From: Tsukamurella sp. TY48
GTDB lineage: Bacteria; Actinomycetota; Actinomycetes; Mycobacteriales; Mycobacteriaceae
Length of the DNA: 64,000 bases
Assembly (NCBI RefSeq): GCF_019656655.1
Contig: NZ_BPMV01000001.1
Coordinates: 682,001-746,000, forward strand
Reading direction: 5' to 3'
Made by a program: the position numbers and the translations under genes. Below are positions 9,238 to 18,500 of the stretch, piece by piece (the stretch's first letter is position 1; each line of letters starts with the position of its first letter). The notes beneath the pieces were generated by a model. It was not told the origin of the DNA. It worked only from the letters and a program-made list of their open reading frames with translations, and did not search any database.

Positions 9238-9276
9238 CTTACTGCGGAGTAAGGTCGCTCCTGACTCAAGAGTAAG
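9238..9276. promoter_or_regulatory. Candidate operator upstream of the fadE24-fadE23 operon
   Basis: Perfect inverted repeat CTTACT-GCGG-AGTAAG at 9238-9253, followed 24 bp later by another GAGTAAG (9270-9276). The arrangement resembles tandem sites of a TetR/FadR-type fatty-acid regulator. It sits between hisN and the first acyl-CoA dehydrogenase. The regulator is not identified. Confidence 0.5.
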
Positions 9277-9332
9277 TTGGCGATCGACGGGCCCGGAATC
9301 TCTCCGCGCAGCGAGGTCGCCACGACGACAAG

Positions 9333-10709
9333 ATGGTGGAGATGAGCACGTCAACCGACCCCCGGGACACCAGCGCCGTCGGGAAGAACCCGATCCGGCG
9401 GAACCCGACCGGACAGCTGATCCGCGCCCTGATGGCCGTGGTCCAGACCCCGTTCGTGCAGAACCGCGGCCTCCAGGGCCTCGTGAACCGCGTCGCCTAC
9501 GAGGGCACCAAGACCGGCTTCAAGGCACTCGGCGCCGCCAACCGCACCTTCCAGGTGGTCACCAGCACCGGCAAGCCCAAGCGCCTCGGCTCCTCGTCGA
9601 AGTCGAACTACGACCTCACGCCCGACGATGAGCAGAAGATGATCGTGGACACGGTCAAGGACTTCGCCGCCGAGATCATCCGCCCCGCGGCCTTCGAGGC
9701 CGATGCGGCCACCGCCGCCCCGGATTCGCTCCTCGAGCGCGCCACCGAGCTGGGCATCACGATGATCAACGTGCCGGAGGAGCTCGACGGTGCCGGCAGC
9801 GACCGCGGTGCCGTGACCAACGCCCTGGTCGCGGAGGCACTCGCCTACGGCGATATGGGCCTCGCGCTGCCGATCCTGGCGCCGAGCGGCGTGGCGGTCA
9901 CGCTGGCGCAGTACGGCTCCGACGGCCAGCAGCAGACCTACCTCAAGGAGTACGCGGGCGAGCAGGTGCCGCAGTCCTCCGTGGTGATCGCCGAGCCGGG
10001 TGCGCTGTTCGACCCGTTCGCGCTGTCCACCAAGGCCACTCGCACCTCGGGCGGCTACGTGCTGACCGGCGTGAAGTCGCTGGTCCCCCAGGCCGCCACC
10101 GCCGAGCTCTTCGTGGTGGGCGCCGAGCTGGACGGCAAGCCCGCCCTGTTCATCGTGGAGTCGGGCACCAACGGCGTGATCGTCGAGGGCGATCCCAGCA
10201 TGGGCCTGCGCGCCGCCGCACTGGGCCGGCTGAACCTCAACAACGTCAAGGTCCCGTCGACCGCGCTGCTGGGTGAGGTCGACCTCGACACCGCCGTGCA
10301 GAACTACACCGACGTGGTGCGCCTGGCCCGCCTCGGCTGGTCGGCGCTGGCGCTGGGCACCTCGCGCGCCGTGCTCGACTACGTGACGCCGTACGTCAAG
10401 GAGCGCGAGGCCTTCGGTGAGCCGATCGCGCACCGTCAGGCCGTCGCCTTCGCGGTGGCCGATATGGCGACCGAGGTGGACGGCCTGGAGCTACTGGTGT
10501 GGCGCGGCGCCTCACGCGCCGAGCAGGGCCTGTCGTTCGGCCGGGAGGCCGCGCTGGCACGGAAGTTCGCCACCGACAAGGGCATGCGCATCGGCCTCGA
10601 CGGTGTGCAGCTGCTCGGCGGCCACGGCTTCACCAAGGAGCATCCGGTGGAGCGCTGGTACCGCGACCTGCGCGGTGTGGGCATCGCCGAGGGCGTCGTC
10701 GTCCTCTAG
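9333..10709 (+). CDS. fadE24: Acyl-CoA dehydrogenase (FadE24-like)
   Basis: A 458-residue FAD-dependent acyl-CoA dehydrogenase for the first step of beta-oxidation. About 95 residues precede the family core, which begins near DDEQKMIVDTVKDFAAEIIRP. The central beta-domain and the C-terminal flavin segment QLLGGHGFTKEHPVERWYRDLRG are typical. The pair with the next gene matches the M. tuberculosis fadE24-fadE23 order (from memory). The start could be ATG 9333 or ATG 9342. Substrate chain length is not evident. Confidence 0.87.
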   Translation: MVEMSTSTDPRDTSAVGKNPIRRNPTGQLIRALMAVVQTPFVQNRGLQGLVNRVAYEGTKTGFKALGAANRTFQVVTSTGKPKRLGSSSKSNYDLTPDDEQKMIVDTVKDFAAEIIRPAAFEADAATAAPDSLLERATELGITMINVPEELDGAGSDRGAVTNALVAEALAYGDMGLALPILAPSGVAVTLAQYGSDGQQQTYLKEYAGEQVPQSSVVIAEPGALFDPFALSTKATRTSGGYVLTGVKSLVPQAATAELFVVGAELDGKPALFIVESGTNGVIVEGDPSMGLRAAALGRLNLNNVKVPSTALLGEVDLDTAVQNYTDVVRLARLGWSALALGTSRAVLDYVTPYVKEREAFGEPIAHRQAVAFAVADMATEVDGLELLVWRGASRAEQGLSFGREAALARKFATDKGMRIGLDGVQLLGGHGFTKEHPVERWYRDLRGVGIAEGVVVL

Positions 10710-10742
10710 GCCAATCGACTTCTGACAGACGAAAGAACCATC

Positions 10743-11981
10743 ATGGCAATCAATCTGGAACTTCCCAAGAAGCTGAAGGCGTCGGCCGAGATGTCGCACC
10801 AGGGTGCGGCCGAGATCTTCCGCCCCATCTCGCGCAAGTACGACCTCGCCGAGCACGAGTACCCCAAGGAGCTCGACACCATCGCGGCGCTGTACGACGG
10901 GCTGGCCGACGCCGGCCAGGCACCGTCGGCGGCGAGCGGCGACCGCAAGAAGGGTGAGGGCGACGAGGCCCCCAAGCCCGAGCCCGAACTGCCGCTGGGC
11001 ACCCGCAACGGCGGCACCATGGAATCGATCATCAACGCGATCGAGATGTGCTGGGGCGATGCGGGCCTCATGCTCGCCTTCCCGTACCAGGGCCTCGGTA
11101 ACGCCGCGATCGCCGCGGTGGCCACCGACGAGCAGCTGGAGCGCTTCGGCAAGGTGTGGGCGTCGATGGCGATCACCGAGCCCTCCTTCGGCTCGGACTC
11201 GGCGGCCGTGACCGCCACCGCCACCCGCGACGGCGACGAGTGGGTCCTCAACGGCACCAAGATCTTCGTCACCTCGGGCTCGCGCGCCGACCACATCGTG
11301 GTGTGGGCGACCGTGGACAAGAGCGCGGGCCGCGCGGCGATCAAGTCCTTCGTGGTGCCGCGCGAGCACCCGGGCGTTACCGTGGCGCGCCTCGAGCACA
11401 AGCTGGGCATCCGTGCCTCCGATACCGCGGAGATCCGGTTCGAGGACTGCCGCATCCCCTTCGAGAACATCCTCGGCAGCCCCGAGGTGAACGTCGAGAA
11501 GGGTTTCGCGGGGGTCATGCAGACCTTCGACAACACCCGCCCCCTGGTGGCCGCCATGGCCATCGGTGTGGCGCGGGCGTCGCTCGAGGAACTGCGCACC
11601 GTCCTCGAGGACGCCGGCATCACCATCGATTACGACGCCCCGGTGAACACGGTCCCGCACGCGGCCGCCGAGTTCATCCGCCTGGAGTCCGATTGGGAGG
11701 CCGCCTACCAGCTGACGCTGAAGTCGGGCTGGATGGCCGATAACAAGATCCCCAACTCGAAGAACGCGTCGATGGCCAAGGCCAAGGCCGGCCGGGTGGG
11801 ATCGGATGTCACCCTCAAGGCCGTGGAACTCGCGGGGGCGCTGGGCTACTCGGAGCGCACCCTGCTGGAGAAGTGGGCGCGCGATTCGAAGATCCTGGAC
11901 ATCTTCGAGGGCACCCAGCAGATCCAGCAGTTGATCATCGCCCGCCGCCACTTGGATCTGAACAGCTCGCAGCTGAAGTAG
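10743..11981 (+). CDS. fadE23: Acyl-CoA dehydrogenase (FadE23-like)
   Basis: A 412-residue second acyl-CoA dehydrogenase starting 33 bp after fadE24, with a GACGAAAGAA ribosome site. The flavin-binding segments WASMAITEPSFGSDSAAVTATA and the C-terminal KILDIFEGTQQIQQLIIARR are conserved. A short charged insertion rich in Lys/Glu/Pro lies near residues 65-80. The two enzymes may form a hetero-oligomer, as paired FadE proteins of actinobacteria often do (inference). Confidence 0.87.
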   Translation: MAINLELPKKLKASAEMSHQGAAEIFRPISRKYDLAEHEYPKELDTIAALYDGLADAGQAPSAASGDRKKGEGDEAPKPEPELPLGTRNGGTMESIINAIEMCWGDAGLMLAFPYQGLGNAAIAAVATDEQLERFGKVWASMAITEPSFGSDSAAVTATATRDGDEWVLNGTKIFVTSGSRADHIVVWATVDKSAGRAAIKSFVVPREHPGVTVARLEHKLGIRASDTAEIRFEDCRIPFENILGSPEVNVEKGFAGVMQTFDNTRPLVAAMAIGVARASLEELRTVLEDAGITIDYDAPVNTVPHAAAEFIRLESDWEAAYQLTLKSGWMADNKIPNSKNASMAKAKAGRVGSDVTLKAVELAGALGYSERTLLEKWARDSKILDIFEGTQQIQQLIIARRHLDLNSSQLK

Positions 11982-12000
11982 ACCGGGGTGGAGGACCTAC

Positions 12001-12026
12001 GGGGCGTCGCCGGATGGCGGCGCCCC
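12001..12026 (+). terminator. Probable weak terminator after fadE23
   Basis: Stem GGGGCGTCGCC / GGCGGCGCCCC (11 bp, one G-T pair) with a GGAT loop, followed by a U-poor tail (GTTCGT). It lies 20 bp after the fadE23 stop, ahead of the photolyase promoter. Confidence 0.5.
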
Positions 12027-12051
12027 GTTCGTCGTCGGTAGCGTGGCCGTC

Positions 12052-12078
12052 ATGCGCACACGGAACTCGACCCGATGA
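12052..12078 (+). CDS. Leaderless 8-residue upstream ORF coupled to the photolyase gene
   Basis: ATG at 12052 begins MRTRNSTR and stops at a TGA that overlaps the photolyase start as ATGA (12075-12078). A TAGCGT -10 hexamer (12039-12044) ends exactly 7 nt before this ATG, so transcription would begin at or next to it and the mini-ORF would be leaderless. The photolyase start itself has no good ribosome site, so re-initiation after the mini-ORF is the likely route of its translation (inference). Confidence 0.5.
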   Translation: MRTRNSTR

Positions 12079-13436
12079 CGGTGCTCTGGTGGGCCCGGCG
12101 CGATCTGCGACTGCGCGACAATCCCGCGCTGTGCGCGGCGGCCGCGGACGGCCCGGTGGTCCCCCTGGTCGTGATCGACCCCGCCCTCTTCGGCGACGGT
12201 GCCCGCCCGCGCGACGCCTGGTACGCCGCCTCGGTCCTCGCACTCGACGCACAGCTGGACGGCGGCCTGCACCTGCGGACCGGCACCCCCGCCGACGCGG
12301 TCCTCGATGCCGCCCGGGAGGCCGGAGCCACCGCGGTGCACGTGAGCCGGGAGACCACCCCGTTCGGGCGGCGCCGGGATGCCGCCGTGCAGTCCCGGCT
12401 GGCCGAGCACGGCATCGACTGGGTGGAGACCGGATCGCCGTACGCGGTGACTCCGGGCCGGGTGACCAAGGCCGACGGCAGCCCCTACCGCGTCTTCGGC
12501 GCCTTCCAGCGCGCCTGGCACGAGCACCGGTGGCCGGCACCCGCACGGCCCGCGACGCCGCTGCGCTGGGGAGCGCCCGCCGGCGCCGCGGAGCCGGTTC
12601 GGCGATCGCTGCGAGAAGCGGTGGACGCCTGCACGGTTCCCCTCCCACCCGCGGGTGAGGACGCCGCGGCGCGAGCCTGGGACCGCTTCCGCGCGGACGA
12701 CCTGCCGCGCTACGCCGACGACCGCGACCGCCCGGATCTGGACACCTCGTCGCGCCTGTCGCCCTATCTCAAGGTGGGAGCGGTACATCCGCGCACGCTA
12801 CTCGCGGACCTGCGGGACACCGGCGGCGAGGGCGCCGCGAAGTTCGTCTCCGAGCTGTGCTGGCGCGAGTTCTACGCCGACGTCCTGCACCACCATCCGC
12901 GGTCGCTGCGCCACGATCTGACCGATGCCCTCGCCGGGCTGGAGTACGACGCCCCGGGTGACGACTTCGCCGCCTGGCAGCGGGGCGAGACCGGCTTCCC
13001 CCTGGTCGACGCCGGCATGCGACAGCTGCGCGCCGAGGGCTGGATGCACAACCGGGTGCGGATGGTGGTGGCGAGCTTCCTCGGCAAGGACCTGCACCAC
13101 TGGTGGCCGCACGGCGCAGCGCATTTCCTCGATCTGCTGATCGACGGCGATCCGGCGTCGAACGCCCACGGCTGGCAGTGGGTGTCGGGCACCGGCACCG
13201 ATGCCGCACCCTACTTCCGGGTGTTCAACCCCACCGCGCAGGCGGAGAAGTTCGATCCGCGCGGCGATTACGTGCGCCGCTACGTGCCGGAGCTGCGCCA
13301 CCTGGACGGCTCCGCGGCGCTGCATCCGTGGAAACATCCGGACGGGTACGCGCACGGCTATCCCACCCGCATCGTCGACCATGCGCAGGAACGCGAGGAG
13401 ACGCTGCTGCGGTACCGCAGGGCTCGCGGGAAGTAA
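12075..13436 (+). CDS. phr: Deoxyribodipyrimidine photolyase (CPD photolyase)
   Basis: A 453-residue flavoenzyme that splits UV-induced pyrimidine dimers using blue light. It has an N-terminal antenna-binding alpha/beta domain (TVLWWARRDLRLRDNPAL at the start) and a C-terminal FAD domain. Family blocks WREFYADVLHHHP, TGFPLVDAGMRQLRAEGWMHNRVRM, FLGKDLHHWW and DGDPASNAHGWQWVSGTGTDAAPYFRVFNP are all present. Length is normal. Its ATG overlaps the stop of an 8-codon leaderless ORF. Confidence 0.95.
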   Translation: MTVLWWARRDLRLRDNPALCAAAADGPVVPLVVIDPALFGDGARPRDAWYAASVLALDAQLDGGLHLRTGTPADAVLDAAREAGATAVHVSRETTPFGRRRDAAVQSRLAEHGIDWVETGSPYAVTPGRVTKADGSPYRVFGAFQRAWHEHRWPAPARPATPLRWGAPAGAAEPVRRSLREAVDACTVPLPPAGEDAAARAWDRFRADDLPRYADDRDRPDLDTSSRLSPYLKVGAVHPRTLLADLRDTGGEGAAKFVSELCWREFYADVLHHHPRSLRHDLTDALAGLEYDAPGDDFAAWQRGETGFPLVDAGMRQLRAEGWMHNRVRMVVASFLGKDLHHWWPHGAAHFLDLLIDGDPASNAHGWQWVSGTGTDAAPYFRVFNPTAQAEKFDPRGDYVRRYVPELRHLDGSAALHPWKHPDGYAHGYPTRIVDHAQEREETLLRYRRARGK

Positions 13437-13439
13437 CGC

Positions 13440-13480
13440 GACGAAAGTCGTACGCCGCGGACGCACCGCCGCGACCTTCG
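13440..13480. promoter_or_regulatory. Response-regulator-type motif pair upstream of the sensor kinase gene
   Basis: GACGAAAGTCGTA (13440-13452) is one mismatch from the palindrome TACGACTTTCGTA. It is followed by CCGCGACCTTCG (13469-13480). The same two motifs in the same order occur upstream of the transporter gene at 15545. The CGACYTTCG core appears in each. A TACCGT -10 element (13509-13514) lies 7 nt before the kinase ATG. Confidence 0.55.
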
Positions 13481-13521
13481 GGGCATGCCCCGCGCTCGGG
13501 TCGCGCAGTACCGTGATCGGC

Positions 13522-14676
13522 ATGGGTATGAGCGTCTCGACGCAGCGGCTGCAGCGGTGGTGGACCGCCCCCGCCCTGCGAGACGCGGGTTTCGTCGCGC
13601 TGTCCGCCGCGGTGGCCGTGGCCATCGCCGTGACGGAGTGGCGGACGCGGGGCTCGTTCGCGGGCGCGGTGTACCTCGTACTCGGGTTGGCGGGCTCGAT
13701 CGCGCTGTGGTGGCGCCGTCGGTGGCCCCTGGAGGTCACCGTGCTCGGCGGCCTGCTGACGGTGGCGATCGGATTCTGCGCCGCCTCCCTGCTGGGCCTG
13801 TTCACACTCGCGGTCCGCAGGCGGGACCGGGTCCTGATCTTCGCGACGCTGTTCATCACGGCGTGCATCGGCCTTCCCCACCCGTGGACGAGTGCGTCCT
13901 GGGCACCGCGAGACCTGTTGGCCGGAGCGGCCTTCACCGTGGTCTTCGCGCTCTGGGGCTCCTACGTGGGCGCCCGCCGCGACCTGCTGGAATCGCTGCG
14001 CGAGCGCGCGATCCGGGCGGAGGAGGAACGTGAGCTGCGCGCCGCGCAGGCGCGGACGGCGGAGCGCTCGCGCATCGCGCGGGAGATGCACGACGTTCTG
14101 GCCCACAAGGTCTCGCTGATCGCACTGCAGGCGGGCGCGCTCGAGGTGAACGCGGGAGCCGCCGCGCCGAGGGTCGAGCTCGCCGCCGCCGAAATCCGCA
14201 GCACGGCGCACCAGACCCTCGAGGACCTGCGCGGCGTCCTGGGGGTGTTGCGCGGCTCGGAGAGCGAGCCCCTGGTCCCGCAGCCCGGAATCGACGATCT
14301 CCCGCGGCTCGTGGAGCAGTCCCGGGTGGCCGGCACCGAGATCGCGTTGGAGACCGAGCTCGACGGCGGGCAGGTGCCGGACGCCCTGGGCCGCACGGCC
14401 TATCGCATCGTCCAGGAGAGCCTGACGAACGTGCGCAAGCACGCCGGGCCGGCCGTGACCGTGGTCGCTGTCCGGTTGGTGCGGCGGGTGCTCTCCGTGG
14501 AGGTGACCAACGGCCCGTCCCTGGGCGGGGCCGCACATCCGCTCCCCGGTTCGGGCGCCGGCCTGATCGGCCTCTCGGAGCGGGTGCAACTCGCGGGCGG
14601 GTGGATGACCTCCTCCGGTACGCCCGACGGCGGCTGGCGGGTGTACGCCGAACTGCCCGTCCCGGAATCGGACTGA
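13522..14676 (+). CDS. NarL-family sensor histidine kinase
   Basis: A 384-residue membrane sensor kinase. The N-terminal half has about five membrane helices (residues 20-160) with almost no extracytoplasmic domain. A short linker coiled coil leads to the HisKA_3 box with RIAREMHDVLAHKVSLIA (phospho-acceptor H190) and a C-terminal ATPase domain with the GxGLIGLSERV G-box. TACCGT sits 7 nt before the ATG, so the mRNA is probably leaderless. It is followed 52 bp later by its response regulator and then by an RND transporter whose promoter carries the same motif pair. The compact sensor suggests it detects membrane or envelope stress (inference). Confidence 0.9.
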   Translation: MGMSVSTQRLQRWWTAPALRDAGFVALSAAVAVAIAVTEWRTRGSFAGAVYLVLGLAGSIALWWRRRWPLEVTVLGGLLTVAIGFCAASLLGLFTLAVRRRDRVLIFATLFITACIGLPHPWTSASWAPRDLLAGAAFTVVFALWGSYVGARRDLLESLRERAIRAEEERELRAAQARTAERSRIAREMHDVLAHKVSLIALQAGALEVNAGAAAPRVELAAAEIRSTAHQTLEDLRGVLGVLRGSESEPLVPQPGIDDLPRLVEQSRVAGTEIALETELDGGQVPDALGRTAYRIVQESLTNVRKHAGPAVTVVAVRLVRRVLSVEVTNGPSLGGAAHPLPGSGAGLIGLSERVQLAGGWMTSSGTPDGGWRVYAELPVPESD

Positions 14677-14728
14677 TCGGCCTTCCCCGGCCGTGGCAGG
14701 ATGAAGGCCGATCCTGTCAGGAGGCCGT

Positions 14729-15382
14729 GTGACCCGCATCGTGATCATCGACGACGACCCGCTCGTGCGTTCCGGCCTCCGGATGATCATCGAATCCGCG
14801 GAGGATCTGGAGATCGTGGGCGAGGGCGGCGACGGCGACGAGGCGGTCGGCCTGGTGCGCGCCCTGCACCCCGACGTGGTCCTGATGGACATCCGGATGC
14901 CCTCCACCGACGGGCTGACCGCAACAGCCGCGGTGCGCGCCGAGCCCTCTCCGCCGCAGGTCATCGTGCTCACCACCTTCGACCTCGACGACTACGTGAT
15001 GCGCGCCCTGCAGGCCGGGGCCGCGGGCTTCATGCTCAAGGACACCCCACCCCGGCAGTTGCTCGACGGTGTCCGGGTGGTCGCCTCGGGCGAGGCGATG
15101 CTCTCCCCCAGCGTCACCCGCAAGCTGATCGACCGGTTCGCCGCCGATCCGCGGGAGGACCGCCGCAAGGCTGCCGTGGACCGCATCGCCGGGCTCACCG
15201 ACCGGGAGCGTGAGGTCTTCCTCGGCGTGGCCGCCGGTTCGTCCAATGCGCAGATCGGCCGCGAGCTGTTCATGAGCGAGGCCACCGTCAAGACGCACGT
15301 CTCCCGCCTCCTGGACAAGCTCGACGCCGCGAACCGGGTGCAGCTCGCGATTCTCGCGCACGACGCCGGCCTCACGAACTGA
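14729..15382 (+). CDS. NarL/LuxR-family response regulator
   Basis: A 217-residue regulator with an N-terminal receiver domain (acidic pocket D8-D10, phospho-acceptor D54, conserved Thr and Lys further on) and a C-terminal LuxR-type helix-turn-helix (LTDREREVFLGVAAGSSNAQIGRELFMSEATVKTHVSRLL). The start is GTG at 14729 with AGGAGG upstream. It pairs with the kinase 52 bp upstream. Motif pairs shared by the kinase promoter and the downstream transporter promoter are its likely binding sites, so autoregulation and control of the transporter are inferred. Confidence 0.93.
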   Translation: MTRIVIIDDDPLVRSGLRMIIESAEDLEIVGEGGDGDEAVGLVRALHPDVVLMDIRMPSTDGLTATAAVRAEPSPPQVIVLTTFDLDDYVMRALQAGAAGFMLKDTPPRQLLDGVRVVASGEAMLSPSVTRKLIDRFAADPREDRRKAAVDRIAGLTDREREVFLGVAAGSSNAQIGRELFMSEATVKTHVSRLLDKLDAANRVQLAILAHDAGLTN

Positions 15383-15422
15383 CGCACTCCCCACCTTCCG
15401 TCCCCCTCCGCGGCGGGCGCGG

Positions 15423-15466
15423 TACGACTTTCGTATGACCCCGGCTGCCGGGCGCCGCGACCTTCG
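15423..15466. promoter_or_regulatory. Response-regulator-type motif pair upstream of the MMPL-TGT gene
   Basis: A perfect palindrome TACGA-CTT-TCGTA (15423-15435) is followed by CCGCGACCTTCG (15455-15466). Both motifs recur, in the same order, before the sensor kinase gene about 2 kb upstream. They lie 79-122 bp before the transporter ATG. Confidence 0.6.
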
Positions 15467-15544
15467 TCTACTCCTCCGATAGCGCTCGTCCACAACCTCT
15501 TTCAGCGTGCCCATCCGCGCTTCGGAGCGGGCCACACTGGGAGC

Positions 15545-18500
15545 ATGGCATCGTTTCTGTACAAGGTCGGCAGCTTCTGCTACCGCAAGTGGTGGATGGT
15601 CCTCTCGCTGTGGATCGTCGCGCTCGTGGGCATCGGGATCGCGGGATCATCACTGTCGGAACCCTTCAAGGACGATTTCAACCTGCCCGGCAGCCAGGCG
15701 GTGAAGGCGCAGGAGGTACTGCAGAAGAACTTCCCGCAGACCGCCGAGACACAAGCACCCACCGCCACCGTCGTCTTCCAGTCGAAGGACGGACAACGCC
15801 TCGATCAGGGGCACAACGCCACCGCGATCAACACGGTCGTGGCGAAGCTGCGCGAGGTACCCCAACTCCCCGAGGCCGAGCGCGCCGCGCTCACCAACCC
15901 CGCCGTAGGCGCGGCGGCCGCGGAGAACCTCAGCGGTGACGGCCGGGTCGCCCAGCTCCGCCTCACCTTCGACGGCGTCAAGACGGTCTCCCAGGAATCC
16001 AAGGACGCGGTCGCCGCGGCGAAGCAGGCGGGTGCCGACGCCGGGCTCACCGTGGAAACGGCGGGCGCGGCGAACGAGCATCCGGCCGAACCGCCCGCCG
16101 AAATGATCGGCATTGTCGTGGCGGTCATCGTCATGATCATCACCTTCGCGGCGCTGCTCGCGGCGCTCATGCCGCTCGTCTCCGCGCTGATCGGCATCGC
16201 GCTGTCGACCTCGGTGATCGCGATCGGTACGTCCTTCCTCACGCTGGGCACCTCGACCACCGGACTGTCGATGATGATCGGGCTCGCCGTCGGTATCGAC
16301 TACTCACTGTTCGTGATCTCGCGATATCGGCAGGAGCTGCTGCGTACCGACGACCGGGCGCACGCCGCCGGCCTCGCGGTGGGGACGGCCGGCAGCGCCG
16401 TGGTCTTCGCCGGTGCGACGGTGATCATCGCGCTGTGCGGCCTGTCCATCACCGGCATGTCCTTCCTCAGCCAGATGGGGCTCGGCGCCGCGGTGACCGT
16501 CGCGCTGGCGGTGCTGGTGGCGCTCACGGTGCTGCCCGCGCTGCTCGGTGTGTTCAAGTCCGCGGTCTTCACACCGCGACTGCCCTTTCTGTGGACACCG
16601 GATCAGACCGAGCGCCGCCCGATGGGACAGCGCATCGGCGAGCTGCTCACCAAGCGTCCGCTCCCCTTCCTCATCGGCGCCGTCGCGGTACTCGCGGTGG
16701 CGGCGATCCCGATCGGCAAGATCGAGCTCGGCCTGGACGTGACCTCGCCCTCGGACAAGGCCGCCACGTCGATTCAGAGCGAGGCCTTCGGCGCGGGCAA
16801 GTCCTCCCCGCTCGTCGCGGTGATCGACGATGAGGGCAAGGGCGATCGGAAGGCCGCGGAGACGCGCTTCGCGGACGAGGTGCGCAAGCTCGACGGCCTC
16901 GGCCCGGGCGGGATCATCGGTCCCGTGCCGAACGCGACCGGCAACGCCTCCCAGTTCATCATCGTCCCGGCCTCCGGGCCGTCGACGAAGCAGACGGCGG
17001 ACCTGCTCGCGGAGGTCCGCGATCACGCCGACGCCATCGGCACGGCCACCGGGACGTACGTCGGCATCGGTGGTGCGGCGGCGATCAACGCCGACTTCTC
17101 CGACGCACTGACCTCCAAGCTGCCCCTGTACCTCATCGTGGTGGTGGGACTGGCGATCATCCTGCTGATGATCGTCTTCCGGTCGGTGATCATCCCGGTG
17201 ATCGCCTCGCTCGGCTTCCTGCTGTCGATCGCGGCGACCTTCGGTGTGACGGTCGGCTTCTTCCAGGAGGGCTGGCTCGGCTGGATCAGCCCCGAGGAGC
17301 GCGGCCCGATCCTGGTGTTCATGCCGATCTTCCTGATCGGCATCGTCTTCGGGCTCGCAATGGACTATCAGGTCTTCCTCGTCAGTCGGATGCGCGAGGA
17401 GCACCACCACGGCGCCGAAGCGCAGGAGGCGATCCGCATCGGCTACAGCTCGGGGGCCCGCGTGGTCACCGCAGCGGCGATCATCATGATCTCGGTGTTC
17501 GCCGGGTTCACCCTGTCCACGGAGACCTTCCTCAAGCTCATGGGCTTCTCCATGGCCGCGGCGATCGTCTTCGACGCCTTCCTGGTGCGGATGATCATCA
17601 TGCCCACCACGATGTCGCTCCTGGGCGAGAAGGCCTGGTGGATGCCGCGCTGGCTGGACCGGATCCTGCCCCGGATCGATGTGGAGGGCGATGCGCTGCG
17701 CACCGCCGATGCCGATGCGCCCGTCGCGGAGCACGAGACCGAGGAGATCGCGGCGCCCGCACGCGTCGCCGCCGCTGCGCCCCCGGCACCGGCACCGGCA
17801 CCGGCACCGGCACCGGCACCGGCACCACGCAAACCCGCTCCGGCGCTGCAGGGTTCCCGGAACCAGTCCGTTCTCGACGAGCTCCGCGCCAGCAATCGGG
17901 CATTGGTCGCCGAGCTCTCGGAGCTGCGCTCGGACTACCGCTCGATCGCCGCGCACACCCGACTGCAGGCGGGATCCGTCGTCGATCCGGTCCGCTTCGA
18001 CTCGTCCGGCACCGCGGGCCCCGGGCCCCGCACGGGCACCCTGCACACCCCGCACGGGACCGTCGAGACGCCCGCGTTCGTCGCCCTCGCGCCACTCGCC
18101 GCCGCTCCCGGCATCGATCCGGCATCGATCGGATCCGCGGGCGCACAGGCGATCACGGTCGACGGGGTGCTCATCGACCGCACCACCGGCGCCGAACTGA
18201 TCGACGAGGCGGGCGGATTGCACGGCTTCGCCCGGTGGGACGTCCCGCTGTTCGTGGACGTCTCCGGGGTCGCCGATCCCGCGGCCGCGCTCGCCGCGGC
18301 GCACCGGCTCGGCGGCGACATCGCCTTCGGGCCCGCGGGCGCCGCGATCGCCCGGCGCGCACTGGCGGAACACAATTGGCTCAGTTCGACGCGCAGCGCC
18401 GGTACCTCGCTGTGGCCCACGCTCGGCTCGGACGCCGACGCCTCTGCCGTTCGCGAGTTGCAGCAGCGGCACGACGAGGACCGCGCCTCCGGCGGTCTGG

